Shown in pieces: positions 33,822-46,263 of a stretch of DNA of 64,000 bases. Each line of letters starts with the position of its first letter. The first letter of the stretch is position 1. The position numbers and the translations under genes were made by a program. The DNA comes from Emmonsiellopsis sp. PD_33. Its lineage: Eukaryota > Ascomycota > Eurotiomycetes > Onygenales > Ajellomycetaceae. The stretch lies in assembly GCA_032988165.1 (NCBI GenBank), contig JANTQF010000004.1, positions 1 through 64,000 on the forward strand, given 5' to 3'. The notes under the pieces were generated by a model. It did no database searches, was not told the DNA's origin, and worked only from the letters and a program-made list of their open reading frames with translations.

Positions 33822-36373
33822 ATGGCAGTTTCCTTAGAGAGCGGGGGGGCTGGCGAAAAGCAACCCCCTCTCAGAGTGTTGATCGTGGGCGCTGGAATCG
33901 GGGGTTTGACGACTGCAATTGCCCTTAGCCGCCAGGGACACGATGTTACAGTGTGTAAAATGCTGATTCCCATTCATGAAGAGATCTTGCTCATACTAAC
34001 TCTGGTTCAGATCTTCGAGCAATCTAGATTCGCAAATGAGATCGGAGCTGCTATCCATCTCGCTCCGAATTGCAATGGAATTCTTCGTCGTCTGGGCATT
34101 TACGCGGAGGATTTTGGGGCGAATACCTTTGATGCAGTAGGTTATTCAGTGTCGAATCAAGTGCTGCCTATACTGATGAGAGCTAACAAACTGGTATGAT
34201 GCAAAATAGGTTGCAAATCATGCACCTTCGGGTCAGTTATTACAGGGAATTGATCTGAAAGGAGCAAACACTGCTTGGCAGCATGTAAGTCCTTCCAAAT
34301 AAGTTAGTTACATCAAATACTGACAAACTCCTACAGCCGTACCATCTTGTTCATCGTGTAGGTTTGCACAAAGCTCTCCAAAACAAGGTTCTGGAACAAG
34401 AGCGCGACGGGAAATCAGTTACCTTGAAGCTTGCAAGCCGGATTGTCGAGGTGGGATGTGATGCGTCTATCATCCTTGAAAACGGAGAAAAATATACAGG
34501 AGATGTTGTTATTGGCGCAGATGGCGTGCATGTGAGAATTTCCCATCAACCTATTATGCACCTATGCGTTGGACCCTAACGTTGCCGGATACAAGTCTAA
34601 AACAAGAGATGCGGTAACTGGTGGGACAGTCAAACCATTTGACTGCGGGAAAAGTGCTTTCCGCTTTCTTTTACCCACTCAGGTTCTACTGGATGATCCA
34701 GCCACCAAAGAGTATGCTGAGAAAGAGAACTGCCTTCGAATCTTCCTTGCGAACGACCGGCGCCTAGTTATGTATCCCTGTGAAAATTCCACCATAATGA
34801 ATTTTGTTGCAATCCACCCAAGCAACGAGTCTCAGAGTAGCTCTAAAGGTAAGGAGTGACCTTCTCTGACAGTGTTGATCATGACAAAATTATTACTGAT
34901 GGGATAACAGACTGGAATCAACAGGGAAACAAGGATTTGCTTCTAGAACTCTACAAGGACTTTGCTGAGCCTGTTCGGGCGATGCTTTCTAAAGTCGATG
35001 TGGCTACTTTGAGACGTTGGCCGCTCCTTGACATGACGCCACTTGAGACATGGATAAAGGGGCGTGTGGCATTGATGGGTGACGCTGCGCATCCGTTCCA
35101 ACCACGTAAGGAATTCAATCATGCATGGATCGAAACTATCACTTGACTGTCACGCTCATTACCCATCAGATCAAGGACAGGGAGGTGGGGTTGCGATTGA
35201 AGATGCAGCCTCACTTGCAGTTCTCCTCCATGAAGGAGTTCCGCGCGACGAAATCCCAGAGCGACTGAAGCTTTACGAAAAGTGTCGACTTGAACGAGCA
35301 CATAATATCCAAGAATACACACGGCTAGCAGGGAGAGACTTGGACCAGTGGGGTCGACAGCAGGTTAACTGTTAGATATCTCAACCGGGTGTGCTCACTT
35401 TTATCATTAACTGACTTGCCTTACAGTTATGACATTTACAAACTACAATCTCGGCCATGACGAATGGGACAACACGACTCAGGAACTCAGGAGATGGTTA
35501 TGGGAAAAAGACCCAAAAATTGGCTGGCGGATGCCGCTTTCATTCGGGCCGATGCCGGGGCCAAGGCAAGACCGGGACAGTTATCATTGCGCATCTGTGA
35601 CCGCCTCCATAAAATTCAAAACGTCTCGCACGCTCCTCCAAAACCTGTTCCCGACCACAGCTTTCAGTTTCCAGTCCCCTGGTACTGTTGCCTATGCATC
35701 AGTATCCTGCACAACTCTAACTGAGCTAGACTGGCTGGGTGGAAGAGGTTACAATCACCTGGGTTTTTACCTGCACGGTGTGAAATATACGCAGAAAGAC
35801 GGATCAGCTGTGAACGGTACATTTCTAGCAGTCCTGTTCGAGGATCTCGCAGATCCAATCATCACCGGGCGTGACGAACTGGGTATGCCCAAAATTTACA
35901 GCACCATTGATGTCGTGAACGGCAAAGACAAAGACATGCAGGTTACCACAGGATGGCAGGGCACAACTTTTGGGAAATTTGAATGGGAGGGATTGGAACT
36001 GTCTACTTCATCGACTGAGGTAGATGGAATTGTTCCCGACGCTCCCCTGCCCACTGCTTCCACGGGACCCGCTATCCAGGACGATGGATTACTGACATAT
36101 AGATACGTCCCTGCCGTTGGTGATCCTGGTAAAGCCGATGCTCAGTATGCCGTCTTTATTCCGCACGGTACGCCTCCGGGGGGCGCCGAGGAAAAGGTGA
36201 TGAAAGCGACCAAAGCTCATATCTCCTTTACGCCTCACGATTGGAAGGCTCTGCCAACATTGCATAATGTCGCTAGCAGATTGGCAGAGTTACCGATTTA
36301 TGATATCCGGGAGGCAAAGGTCGTGGAGAAACGTGGCCTCGTGGACGGGTTGAAGCCTGTACGATTGAATTAA
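33822..36373 (+). CDS. FAD monooxygenase (salicylate-hydroxylase-like) fused to an acetoacetate-decarboxylase-like domain
   Basis: Eight exons inferred: 33822-33950, 34011-34136, 34210-34284, 34337-34531, 34596-34848, 34911-35105, 35170-35370 and 35427-36373, giving 706 residues. The N-terminal 410 residues are a group A flavoprotein monooxygenase: GAGIGGLTTA (FAD binding), VIGADGVHSKTRDAV, ALMGDAAHPFQPHQGQGGGVAIEDA. The C-terminal 310 residues (MPLSFGPMPGPRQDRD, VTASIKFKTSRTLLQNLFP, FSFQSPGTVAYAS, GYNHLGFYLHGVKY, DPIITGRDELGMPKIYSTIDV) resemble the acetoacetate decarboxylase fold. I recall such fusions in other ascomycetes. The substrate is unknown. An aromatic acid hydroxylation followed by a decarboxylation or decarboxylase-derived binding step is plausible. 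The exon 7-8 join is chosen for frame and is the least certain. Confidence 0.85.
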
Positions 36374-37029
36374 GGGTATAAATGCCCCTGAGCTTCAGGG
36401 GGAGGGGGAACCAGCATTTTCAAAGACCTGCTACTTTTGTTGTGGAAGGAATTTGTTTTTGTTGTTCTATTCTGTTTTGCATCTTTAATATCTGTGAATA
36501 AATATGCTAGCTGCTGTCCAGATGGATCATTTGGTCAGTTTTTTTTTTTTTTTTTTTTTTTTTGAAATTGAATTTCATGTGCTCAAAGAATTTACTACAT
36601 ACAATCACCCGAGCGCCTACCAACAGCATAGCGTGACTACTTTCCCATTGCATCATTTATATCTGCCTTCCGGGAGATCTGTGGTACTTTTGGGTGTGAA
36701 AACATAGCTTCCCCTAGTACTGACGTTGAGAAGGATGCGTATGGTGTCTCATGAGACGTGTGACAAAATTTCCTTGAAAGGCGTTCGTAGCCAAAACCCT
36801 GACAAGCTAATGATGAAATTTCCCCTGGAATGGATAAAGTAAAATCGTAACTGTCATGATTCCTTTAGCCTATCAGTTCTGGGGTATACAGCGCCATAAG
36901 AAGGGATAAAAATACACCATAGCAATCGTTAGCAAAGCATGCATAGGCACAGCGTCAAGCCCTCATAAAAAGGCCTCCGTAACCTGTTAAGAAAACGGAG
37001 GTAAAAGTTGGTCAGCCCGAGAGCTAAGC
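36374..37029. other. Intergenic
   Basis: 3' flank of the fusion gene with a T run of about 24 at 36539-36563. No gene or RNA seen up to the HNH pseudogene. Confidence 0.5.
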
Positions 37030-38401
37030 TTAGGAATCAGCTGCGCCGGTAAGCCACCCACCCAACCTAAGTGTCACGAGTCGGCTAAGCTCCGTGCCCC
37101 CGCCCTCTCGTGTCCCGAGCTCTTCCATATCCCGGAGTATCATGTCAATATACTCTCCTGCACTAGATAGATGTAAGATATACGCAATTGCGCGATGCAA
37201 TGCGAGAAGGCGCGGCGAAGGTTCGATGGATCTATCATGTAATGGGTATAGGGTGCGGGTAGCGGGGATTTGGAATTCCGCTAGTATGAAAGAGAGGAGG
37301 AAAGTGTCGATGTGGTAAGTATGCTCCTCCCTAAGGACTGGGTCGAAGAAAATTTGGAACTTGCCAAAATAGATGAGAAGATTAGAGGCCAGGCTCATTG
37401 CATTGAATTCCCGGCCAATACTAAAGCCATTGATGGGGTGAGAGATGTTGTGATCAACCATGTTCAAGATCCTAAGAGCAGGTTGTTTGGGCTCGTTCTA
37501 AATAGATCGTTTAGCCAAACAAGGGGGTGAAAAGCCTATCACTTGGCTAGATAGTATTTACGAGTTCATTGTTCGAGTCTGCCTGTGTTAGATCATGTGG
37601 GACAATGTGAGCCACCTCAAGCCTTACAAATTTCTGCCCTTGGATCTGGCGCCCTTCGTCATCCGTTGCATTATTGCCCTGCTGTTGCACCCGAGCGATG
37701 GCCTCACGTTCATCAAATCGGCGTGATATCACACAGTGATAGTGGTCACGGATAAGGCAACGGGCCCGAAGAACTGAGAGCCGTTCTCACGCCCCTATGG
37801 ATTCATGAGGTGATCCCTGTGCCCGCTGGGCTGCGGAGAACTGGGCTGGTGAGGGCTGCGTGGTGCGGTTGCTGGACGCCTTCACTATCAGGAAGAAATG
37901 TTAGTGACTGTGGTGGGATGATGATGAGGAGCAGATTAGGTATATAGGATAACAAACGCGGTATGAAAAGTTAACCATCAAGAATTCTGCAAAACTGGCC
38001 CGGTTCTCCCTTAGCTGGTCCCCATCGTGGTCAAAGTCAATATTTCCCACCTGCATATCCAGACCCATCGCATCGAAAAATGCGCGCAGGACCATGTCCT
38101 GCGATATTTCGGAGTGTGAGTACTCGTATATGTAGCACACAAGAAGCGTACGGCTGCAACCAGGATAACTAGGCTAGGCTGGCTCAACCCCTCTGAAGTG
38201 GTGGATGATGCTGTAGAATCCCTGCTTCGCACGGGCGCGTACACTTGGGGGCAACGGCTCGGGAGTGGAGAAGTTGCTGAGGCCCTCGAGCGACGCCTCA
38301 TGGCGGTGCCGGGCCATTTCGAATGACCGAGATGAATCGTGTCGGACCACGGGAAGGTTCACCTTAGTGTGGCGGTCACTTATTCTCCTGACAGATTCCA
38401 A
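37030..38401 (-). pseudogene. HNH-nuclease-domain gene remnant
   Basis: Minus-strand pieces line up as one former gene of the fungal HNH (HNH_2-like) family. N-terminal part 38401-38177 (SSRSFEMARHRHEASLEGLSNFSTPEPLPPSVR...), then in the same frame after a TAG at 38174-38176 comes YIYEYSHSEISQDMVLRAFFDAMGLD...FAEFLMVNF. After an intron-like gap follows SSNRTTQPSPAQFSAAQRAQG, a TGA at about 37786, then ERLSVLRARCLIRDHYHCVISRRFDEREAIARVQQQGNNATDDEG and LEVAHIVPH (the HNH core). The last part 37464-37030 is VDHNISHPINGF...LLALHRAIAYILHLSSAGEYIDMILRDMEE. Both stops are one C-to-T type step from a sense codon. The domain is of fungal type often annotated only as an HNH protein. Its role is unknown. 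Confidence 0.78.
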
Positions 38402-39101
38402 GGTTGATATTGTTGATCCCCAGAAATTCGTTAGCGTTGTCCGTTTAAGCTGTTAACTAGCGCCAAACCTTAATAAGAGATACTAACTTAAACTAGTTAG
38501 TTAACTACTCCACAAAGTATAACTATGATAAAAATAGACACTAACCACACCCTCATCAGATACTTTTTTGATATCAATTGCTCAACATACTCTTTCTCCT
38601 TTTTTTGGAGGTCTTAACAGTGAGAGACCCGCTGGAAAGGTTTATTCAGGGAAGGATATGAGAGTTACCGACAGTGTGCTTAATTATCTAGTATGGAATT
38701 TTCAACCGGCTATGATTTATTACCTTATGATGCTCATTGAAAGTCCTATTGTATTGAATAAAAGTTAAGAGATGTTATAGGGCAATTTTAATCTTTGCTG
38801 GTTATTTATTTGTCCTCATTCTAATTCATTTAACTTTTAGCATTCAGTGGGGAGTGGGTCTAGGGTTAATCACAAGACAGCAACAGTGACAGATACTAAT
38901 TGACTTCAGGAAGTCCCATATTTTCGAGGAAGTTTCTGCAGTTGATCCTTAGCCAACAGCATAGCCAACTTTTGGTAGGACATCTTGAATAAATCAAATT
39001 GATTACTAGCTCAAATATGACACCTCCCAGCTCCATAGTATCTGTCTATACCATTCATCATATGCCTCTCATAGTCTGTTTGCAGAAGGATATATACCCA
39101 A
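38402..39101. other. Intergenic AT-rich
   Basis: No gene. TTAACTAG/CTAGTTAG-type short palindromic motifs occur at 38452-38510. A 66-codon ORF at 38568-38768 has no motif. Confidence 0.4.
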
Positions 39102-40391
39102 TCATGGCAATACTTCATCTGCTGTTGCAAAACCTTGACTGAACCATCGGTGCTGAAGCGCCTCTCTCGCAGTTATCCTCTTCATTGGGTCTAGATTTGT
39201 CATCTTGCGCACTAGATCCCTGAGATCCGGCTCCACATACTCCCAACGCATGAAAGGTTGCCTGGGATCCCCTGGGCCAAAGCTGTTGGCTAGGGCTATC
39301 AAGGGTTTATAGAAAGGGTTTTCCTCCCCTATATGTTCAAGAAACCCATTCAAGCCGTCTTCATCCGCAAAATAGGATATATGCCGGCGGAGGATATAGC
39401 GCCATGAGTCCGCCGAATTTAGCTCTTGGTCATTGACACGGAAGACCATTTCTCCGATCATCACATAGATCATCTGTAGGGGGCATTGGCAATCTGGAAC
39501 AGCAAAGTTGATAGTACAGGCAGCCATACCACAATCGCAAAAGAGAACACATCTGAAGACTGGTTCTGGCGAGATCGGCACCAGCTCTCAGGGCTCCTCC
39601 AAATCGCATTGCCACAAAGTGGACCCCTCAACCATTTCCCCGTTTTCACAATAACCGTATCTTCAAGGTCGGAGATCTGGACGTTTTTAACGATCACTCG
39701 ACCCTCGGGACTTTCCTCATAATCTATGAGAATATTGTTGGGTTTGACATCTGTTAATAGTTAGTGCCATGATCACGGTAGTTTTCTGGAGTGCTCCACT
39801 TCCCATTATGCAGGATATCCCTATCATGCATATCTGCCAGGCCATGCAAAGCCCTGCGGAGGATGCATCTCCTCGTTTGGTTGGATAAGCTTCTCTGGCT
39901 CAAATGAAGCAGGTCTTCCGACAAGAACGGGTAGATAAACATCTCAAGCTCTTGGATGGTATCTACTACAGCTCGCACGTTTGGGCAAGAAGCTAGGGAC
40001 TTCTGTAAGTTCAGCTGATACTCAAACTCGCCGTGGATCATGTTTTTCACGATGTATTTTCTTCCTTTGGCGCTTCCCGGGATGTTAGCAGGAAAATTGC
40101 ACGCAATTCGTCAGAATCAACACACCTGGCGTGGTATACACATAGAAGGGGCTTTATCCGGGTAGCAACAGCTTTGTCAATCTTATAGATCTTCCCAGAG
40201 TCACTCTTAAGCATTGTGCCTGGAGTGAGAGGCTCCTTGGTGGACTGTGAGGAGGGAGACATCAGGTATCGCTGCAAGAATTGTCGACGAAGACAGGGGA
40301 CTCGGGATGGTGATAATCTTGTTAAGAACGATGTTTGGATCAGTACAGAACGTGATAGACCAGAAACAAGTATTGAAGGGGCCAGCATCAT
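39102..40391 (-). CDS. Divergent protein-kinase-like gene with a damaged splice donor
   Basis: Exons 40391-40126, 40072-39804, 39750-39530 and 39473-39102 would encode 375 residues. The kinase fold is visible: the Lys-bearing strand KYIVKNMIHGEFEYQLNLQKSLASCPNVRAVVD, hinge FIYPFL, catalytic loop HDRDILHNDVKPNNIL, the DFG position as SDLEDT, the APE-like WRSPESW, and the C-lobe RRHISYFADEDGLNGFLEHIGEENPFYKPL...MTNLDPMKRITAREALQHRWFSQ. The Asp of the HND loop is kept but DFG is DLE, so activity may be altered. This family is common in Onygenales and Aspergillus. Intron 2 begins GGAAGT at 39803 where GTAAGT is expected, so correct splicing is doubtful. The intron acceptors are normal. Start among several Met codons is uncertain. 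Confidence 0.75.
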
Positions 40392-40885
40392 GGAAGTTAC
40401 GGCTTTGTTGTTGTTGAAAGATGGTGGGAACCAGCCAAGGAAGTCTGAGGTCGTTACTCCTTGGCACCGCTAACTAATTCTGCCAATCAGCCACAAGCGC
40501 GCTTGGGCTCTAAACTCATAGTTCACGATCAGGGGCCTTCAAAGGGCAAGGCAGAAATTTCGCCTGCATCATTGCGCTGTGAAAAGAAAATCAGGCACTG
40601 ATCAGTGATGGTACTCCGGACATCTCTTAGAGGTTTGAAATATATGTAAATGGTTGAAATGACTCTTGCTATACTAGTAACTGACCACCCATTCCAAATA
40701 CTTGAGGATGATATTGACTGTCTCCGACTTGTGGAATCATTCAAGTTTCCAAGAATTTACCCCCCTATGAGTCCAAGTATCGCCATTCCACCTAGGTATG
40801 ACAACTTGCCCCAAGCCATCTCTATAAAAAATATGAGGTCACTTCCTGGCCCACGCCAAATAAAACCCAGTCACTGAGACCATTC
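40392..40885. other. Intergenic
   Basis: 5' flank of the kinase-like gene and 3' flank of the next minus-strand gene. Nothing else recognised. Confidence 0.5.
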
Positions 40886-41349
40886 TTAATTGATAGGGAA
40901 GTGTCTCTTTGCCACGACGGTGCCCTCCCCATCAATTTCAACGGCGGTAAAATGCGTGCGATTGTCAGACTCACTCTCATGAGGGGTCTCTCTACATTTC
41001 CGGACGTTAGCGCTGCAACAGCAAAATTGATTTCTTATGGGGAGGATACATACTGAAGAGCAACCGTATCAGTATCCACTTTGAGGGAGGGCAAAAGTTT
41101 CTCTGTTGTATTCTTGAACTTTTGCTGGGTCTCTGGGCTGAGGTGGGTTCTTTTCCAGTTCTCTGTTTGATCCACATATCCCACCTTCACCGTCCGGGTG
41201 CCGAGAGTAAGAACACCGAAAAGCTTAGTTGACACCACCTTGGCGTTGGAGGCCATTCTCGATAACGGAGACGGGGAAATACGAGAGGGGAAATGGAGGC
41301 GGCAGGATATGGATGTGGAGTACGCGAAAATCGCATAGGGTAGGCTCAT
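40886..41349 (-). CDS. Small predicted protein of 140 residues, unknown function
   Basis: Two exons, 41349-41054 and 41012-40886, with a strong GTATGT donor and a pyrimidine-rich ..TTGCAG acceptor. The joined C-terminus reads VALHANVRKCRETPHESESDNRTHFTAVEIDGEGTVVAKRHFPIN. The middle (VVSTKLFGVLTLGTRTVKVGYVDQTENWKRTHLSPETQQKFKNTTEKLLPSL) is moderately hydrophobic and not low-complexity. If translation begins at 41349 the N-terminus (MSLPYAIFAYSTSISCRLHFPSRISPSPLSR) is basic with hydroxylated residues, like a mitochondrial presequence. A start at the Met at 41256 (MASNAKVV) is equally possible. No family recognised. Confidence 0.6.
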
Positions 41350-43363
41350 GGCGACTAGGTTATAAAAAGGGCCTGTTAACTCTTTTATACCCCAAGATAG
41401 GCCCGGGTTTAGGGGTAGTCCGTTCAGAGCCGCTCTCCTTCTCCCTCCTCTCCGATTTGTTGGCATGTTTGGCCAGTGGCAACCTGGCCTAGGGAGGGGC
41501 GTGCATCTCCCCTGGCAAAGGCGTTTAGCGCTAGCTGAATAGTAAACCCTCACTCTTGAATGCTGGCCGTCATGAACAAGCGTATCATCGACGGACGAAT
41601 CCCTGTGGATTGTCCACCTCCAAGCCGGAAGTGATGCACCTCTTAGTCACAGTGCATCTGCAAACATGGTGAACATTATTGGTTCAGTGAGCAAAAATAA
41701 AATAGGTCTGTGAGGCAAGACACCATAAAGGAGAACAGTTTTTAGTCCTTTACAAGAATGTTTCAGTCACTAGGTGCCCTGCTTTGCTTGCATGCGGATC
41801 TACTTTCCTGCTCTCCGAAAAAATGATATGATAATATAACTGCAAAGGATGTCACTCCTCTGGTCTGCATTTCATGACTAGTGCTACCGGTTCCTTCCTC
41901 CTACTAGTGCCGCCACCATCCACCCCCTTGAAGCAGCCACATTAAAAGGGTGGAGTTTGAGACATAAACACACTAAACCAATGGCTCAAGTATGAGACAG
42001 GAACCTGTTACCTGTAACTGTTTTCCACTTTCTATGCTTAAATGTGCTTGTTTTTAATCAGAATTTCATTAGATTCATAATAGGGAAAATTTTTATTCCT
42101 GGTTACTAAAGGATTATCCCTTGCCAGCTGTGCTTTTGGGACCGGAGGATTCTTTATATTGTTGGCGGGTGGCATGTTTGACTGTCACATGGTGACTGGT
42201 GGGATGCTAATATATCAAAATTGGGGATTTCCCATGACCCTGATGGTACTTATTCGTTATCTTCGTTGACGGATAATTTCGATGACATGTTGGTAGAAAA
42301 AATGATAGGTCATGGAAATTCCCAGCATCGTACAACGGACGAAGGAATATTTCAGTGTTGATCCATGAATGTAAAACAGATATTTATAATCATAGCAGTA
42401 CAATGCATCAATATAACATACATGCCAGTAATAAAAACAAAATAACTTGATAAAGAAAATGAGAAACCATACAGAAACAGCAAGCTATAGGGAACAGGCT
42501 AAAACATGTGAATACATCAAGTCTAACTGGAGAATAAAAATAGGTAATGGGATATATGCAAAACGGGATAAAACGCAATGGAAACGAAGGGTACACAGAC
42601 ATGTGTATATCATGACAAAATCAATATGGGTATATGAGGGGGGTATCCAAAGGAAGAAAAATATCGAAACGAGAAATAGGGAGGTCAAAAATATCTCATC
42701 ATGCGGTAATGTCGGCTGTATGCAAGGGATTGTGCATGTACGAACACTCCAAACAAAAGGTAGGGGTTGTAAATTCTGGGGGAAAACGAGTTTCTATAGG
42801 CTGGAACCAGAGAAAGGGACCATGTCCGGCAAGAATGAAAAGCCCAGCGAGGGTGGGGAGGGTCCTAAGACGGCAAACCAAGAGTGATATCACCAACAGG
42901 GGCATTGTGGGTACCCATATCAGCCCCGAGAAAATGTAGGCTTAAGCGCTAGGAATGTCCGCGGCTAGTACACTTAGCCTTTTATACGGGAGAAGAAGGT
43001 TTGGCTCTTCTGTGCGTCAAAATCACAAGACGGAGCCATGAAAACCGGCGAGATATAGTGTATGAGGGAGGCCCTTTGAAACGGAGGAGTTCGAGAGAAT
43101 TGATCTGTCCAATTCTGGAGGAGGAGGTGAGGGTTTAACATAAAATTTCTCCCGTGGGTCGGCCACGGAGGGAGATATCGTCGGGTATAAGATGTTTAAT
43201 AGGTAATGGGTGAATTGTATTTTCCTGATGGCGAAACCGCGGTACGGCCCCAAAGTGTCTGGTTTTGGGTAGTAAAAAAGAAGTAGAAAAGAAGCAAATA
43301 TGAAAGCCTAGTTTTCGCTTCCTTGTTTTTGGTGTTTCTTTTCTTATACTTTGTGGCCTCGTT
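41350..43363. other. Long intergenic region, no gene seen
   Basis: Two kilobases with several ORFs of 60-146 codons on both strands. The longest (42447-42887) is Lys/Arg-rich and A-rich with no motif. No tRNA, repeat or tandem array noticed. The part after 42900 is probably the 3' UTR of the gene ending at 43364. Confidence 0.45.
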
Positions 43364-44651
43364 TCAAGGGCTGCCTAAGATTGCACGTTGATTTCGCCGC
43401 TCTTGGATTTGTTTTTCGGTTCGAACATAGAGTTGGTCTAAGAATTCCATGGCGGAAGCGTCCTTGAGGATCTTTGCAACCTGTGTTCCCGCAGATATGA
43501 GCTGGAGAATATTTCTGTCATCCTTCACGGGGCGTGACTGATGCTTGGCAGCATGGCGCATTTCCAGGGAATTTTCCAACACAGTCACGAATTGCTTGAT
43601 TTGGCCATTGTATAAAACCCGGGCCGGTATGCGACGTTTGGTAGCCAAGCGTTTCAAAAGATACACCCATTCAGTCCACTCCCGATCAGCTGGGACTCTC
43701 ACCTGCCTCTTGTCCGGCTCCACAGGAATTGGGAACTGATATTTTGCAACAAAATTGAAAGCGCATTCGGATAGACGGTCATTAACCTCGCCAAGAATCC
43801 TGTCTTGGTCTTGAACGTCTAGATTGGTCGGTAGATGTGGCAAATCTCTATCCTGTTCGGCGATTGTCCTTGCGCTGGGGATGTCTAACAATTGGGTAGG
43901 TCCGTCGAATTCATCGCGGTTAGCTGGCCGCCGCTGCTGGTGATATTTGGCGTTACCTTTCGCATTTTCTGGAGCACGCCTCTTGGGTTCAGGAAAAAAG
44001 TCAAAAGGCTCCATAGAGGTAGGTGAATCGGGATCCCGCATCAACGAATCGTGAGAAGTATGTGTAACGGGGGGATCCCAGTCCCCAAAACCGGGATTTG
44101 GCCGTGGTTGCTGGCCAATTGGTCCCAGATTAGGTGGTGGTACAGGAACGTTGGAATATCGATCGTAAGACGGAGCAGAGATCGGTATCCTACCGGGGTT
44201 GGCATATAGCAAAGGAGGCTCATTTAGTCGTCCTTGGTCAGGTGATCGGGATGGTTCCAGTGGCTCTCGAGAGAGCTCCCACGATGGAGGGGATATCTGA
44301 TTTCCACTAAAATGAATAAACAACAGGTTCTCAGTGTCCATCCAGATTGGTTAATCGCAGGAGCCCAGTACTACCTAGAATGGTATAAACCCGGAGCCTC
44401 TGGAGTGGCCCGATATGCCTGCGGTTCATACTCTCGATTCGGGCCACTTGAGCTAATATGATTGAAAATGAGCATAACTATATTATCTAGGGCCGCTATT
44501 TTCCTAGATCAATGTTCCACTGACCTTCGAGGAGGGAACGGGGATATCCCACTGCCCACGGGGTAAAAATTTGGGTCCCTATTTGTTGGTCTTCCTTGGT
44601 ATGGGGAGTTCCCTTGGTATGCCATCGTTTGCTGTCTTGGTGAATTGACAT
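43364..44651 (-). CDS. Uncharacterised fungal protein of about 390 residues
   Basis: Exon 3 (44306-43364) is well supported and holds most of the protein. The preceding exon 44477-44375 (ISSSGPNREYEPQAYRATPEAPGLYHSS) joins in frame to GNQISPPSWELSREPLEPSRSPDQG. A first exon 44651-44525 (MSIHQDSKRWHTKGTPHTKEDQQIGTQIFTPWAVGYPRSLLE) is plausible but its intron is only 47 nt. The first half is Pro/Ser-rich and probably disordered. The second half is charged and helical (DRLSECAFNFVAKYQFPIPVEPDKRQV..., WTEWVYLLKRLATKRRIPARVLYNGQIKQFVTVLENS...). No known domain. No signal peptide. If exon 1 is wrong, a Met at 44475 or 44341 would be the start. Confidence 0.65.
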
Positions 44652-46263
44652 TGAACTATATGATAAAAAATCCAAGAGCAAAAGAACAAAGGGGAAATGA
44701 GGGTTATTATATCGCATCAGTGGCTCTGGGAGTAAGTCGTAAGTGATTCCGGGCACCCAAGGCGGAAACAGGAGTACCCCCGCAGCTAGTCAGCATATAT
44801 TTGAGGTAAATAACGGGTGAGATCCATAAAAAGTTGCAAACAAATCGCTGCGGAGCAAGTTTCTGGACAGAGCGTGGGAGTGTCCAGCTCATTTCCGTTC
44901 CAAAGTGATTGGAGAAATGACGTCCTAGGTTCACAGTGGCGATGCCAGAGTGACAGTTTCACCTGGATTGTTCGGTCGTCGACGGAGGAAAGACAGCGGG
45001 AGAGATAAAAGGCGACGGAAAGAGGTCACACCGCCAAATCAGCTCCATGGATGCGATTCAATCCACCTTGGCCGCCATATAACCGGGGCGTGTCGTCCAC
45101 GGCACTGGAAAACGAAGGCGAGCGGATTGGCGCAACCGAAGTTAAACTTAAAATCAATGGTTGTAATTGGTGGACTCGGCCATCCGTACCTGGTGTTCAT
45201 CCAAAGAACCAAGGAAATCGTTTGGAAACCAGGGAATGGCTTCAAGCGGCCGGGGTGACAGGGCCAAAGGGATTGTCAGGAGCCGGAGGCGGAGCCTTGG
45301 TTTGGGCAGCAATGACAACAGAGGTAGGAGTCAACGGTTGCCTCCAGTAAGGATCAGCAACCGTAATAACCATGGCAGACGTTCAACAGCCGCTTCGTTA
45401 GCATAATCTGGCTTCCGAATAGTGGATTTAGAACACTGCATAGCCGTCCGTGCCCGTAGAGCGTTGCCCAGCTGTTTCCCAATAAGAATGCAGCTATTCA
45501 GATTGCCCCAGGGCAAGGATGTCATCAAAGTTTAGCGACAGATATGACAATCTGCCACTCTCGTGCAGATGTCACAAATCTGCTGCGGCCGTTGGGTCGT
45601 CAAGGAGGAATTGTGTCGATGTTCGTCGTGGGGGAGGGCAGCCAGATTGCCAACATCTGCCCCTCCTTTCCGGCAATGTACGTAGCTAGCCACGAGCGCA
45701 AAAGCCAGATCCTCAAATAGCAAGCAGCTGCGAGTAGCCAATGGAGAGGGATGCTGAGCATCATGCTGGTAAGATCTTTGGCGGAGAATTGGGCGGGTTG
45801 GGCATTGATGCGCATCTCAACCTTGGAATTCCGGCCCAATGTCACGAGGCACCGATGTTTCGAACCAGCATCGGGGCAAGGATGGAGCATCAGCGGTTGT
45901 AGCGAGAGTCAGTCCTGTCAAATTGCAAAGCCATCTAGGTAATAATGACGCAACTTCATGCATCACAAAATGATGAAGATAGATGTTTGTTTCTTTGGAA
46001 TCTTCAGCGGGCGCCAACGGGGGTTCAAAATCACGTGGAAATATGCTCCGAATAATATTTGTTCCTTTCCCGAACGTCGAGTTAATTAATTTGTCAGCAC
46101 GCCCTTCAGCTCAGCCTCACGTGATTGCCCCATTTGCATCCTCCAGGGCTGAGTTTTGACCTGCAAGGACGACGATTTGTTTTTTTCTGTGACGGAGATT
46201 CTTCAGGAAAGGCTCCTTCAACTGTGAAGAATTATAGAATCATCCCCCCCTAACTATGATAAT
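44652..46263. promoter_or_regulatory. Divergent intergenic region with two TCACGTG sites
   Basis: About 1.6 kb. No gene supported: the ORFs between 44707 and 46017 lack family features. TCACGTGG at 46031-46038 and TCACGTGA at 46117-46124 lie 140-230 bp upstream of the MFS transporter start and may be bHLH sites, like those near uS8m. Confidence 0.45.

Noticed and set aside
27185..36373. A secondary-metabolite gene cluster around BNA4 and the monooxygenase fusion
   Set aside because: No polyketide synthase, peptide synthetase, terpene cyclase, transporter or zinc-cluster regulator in this interval.
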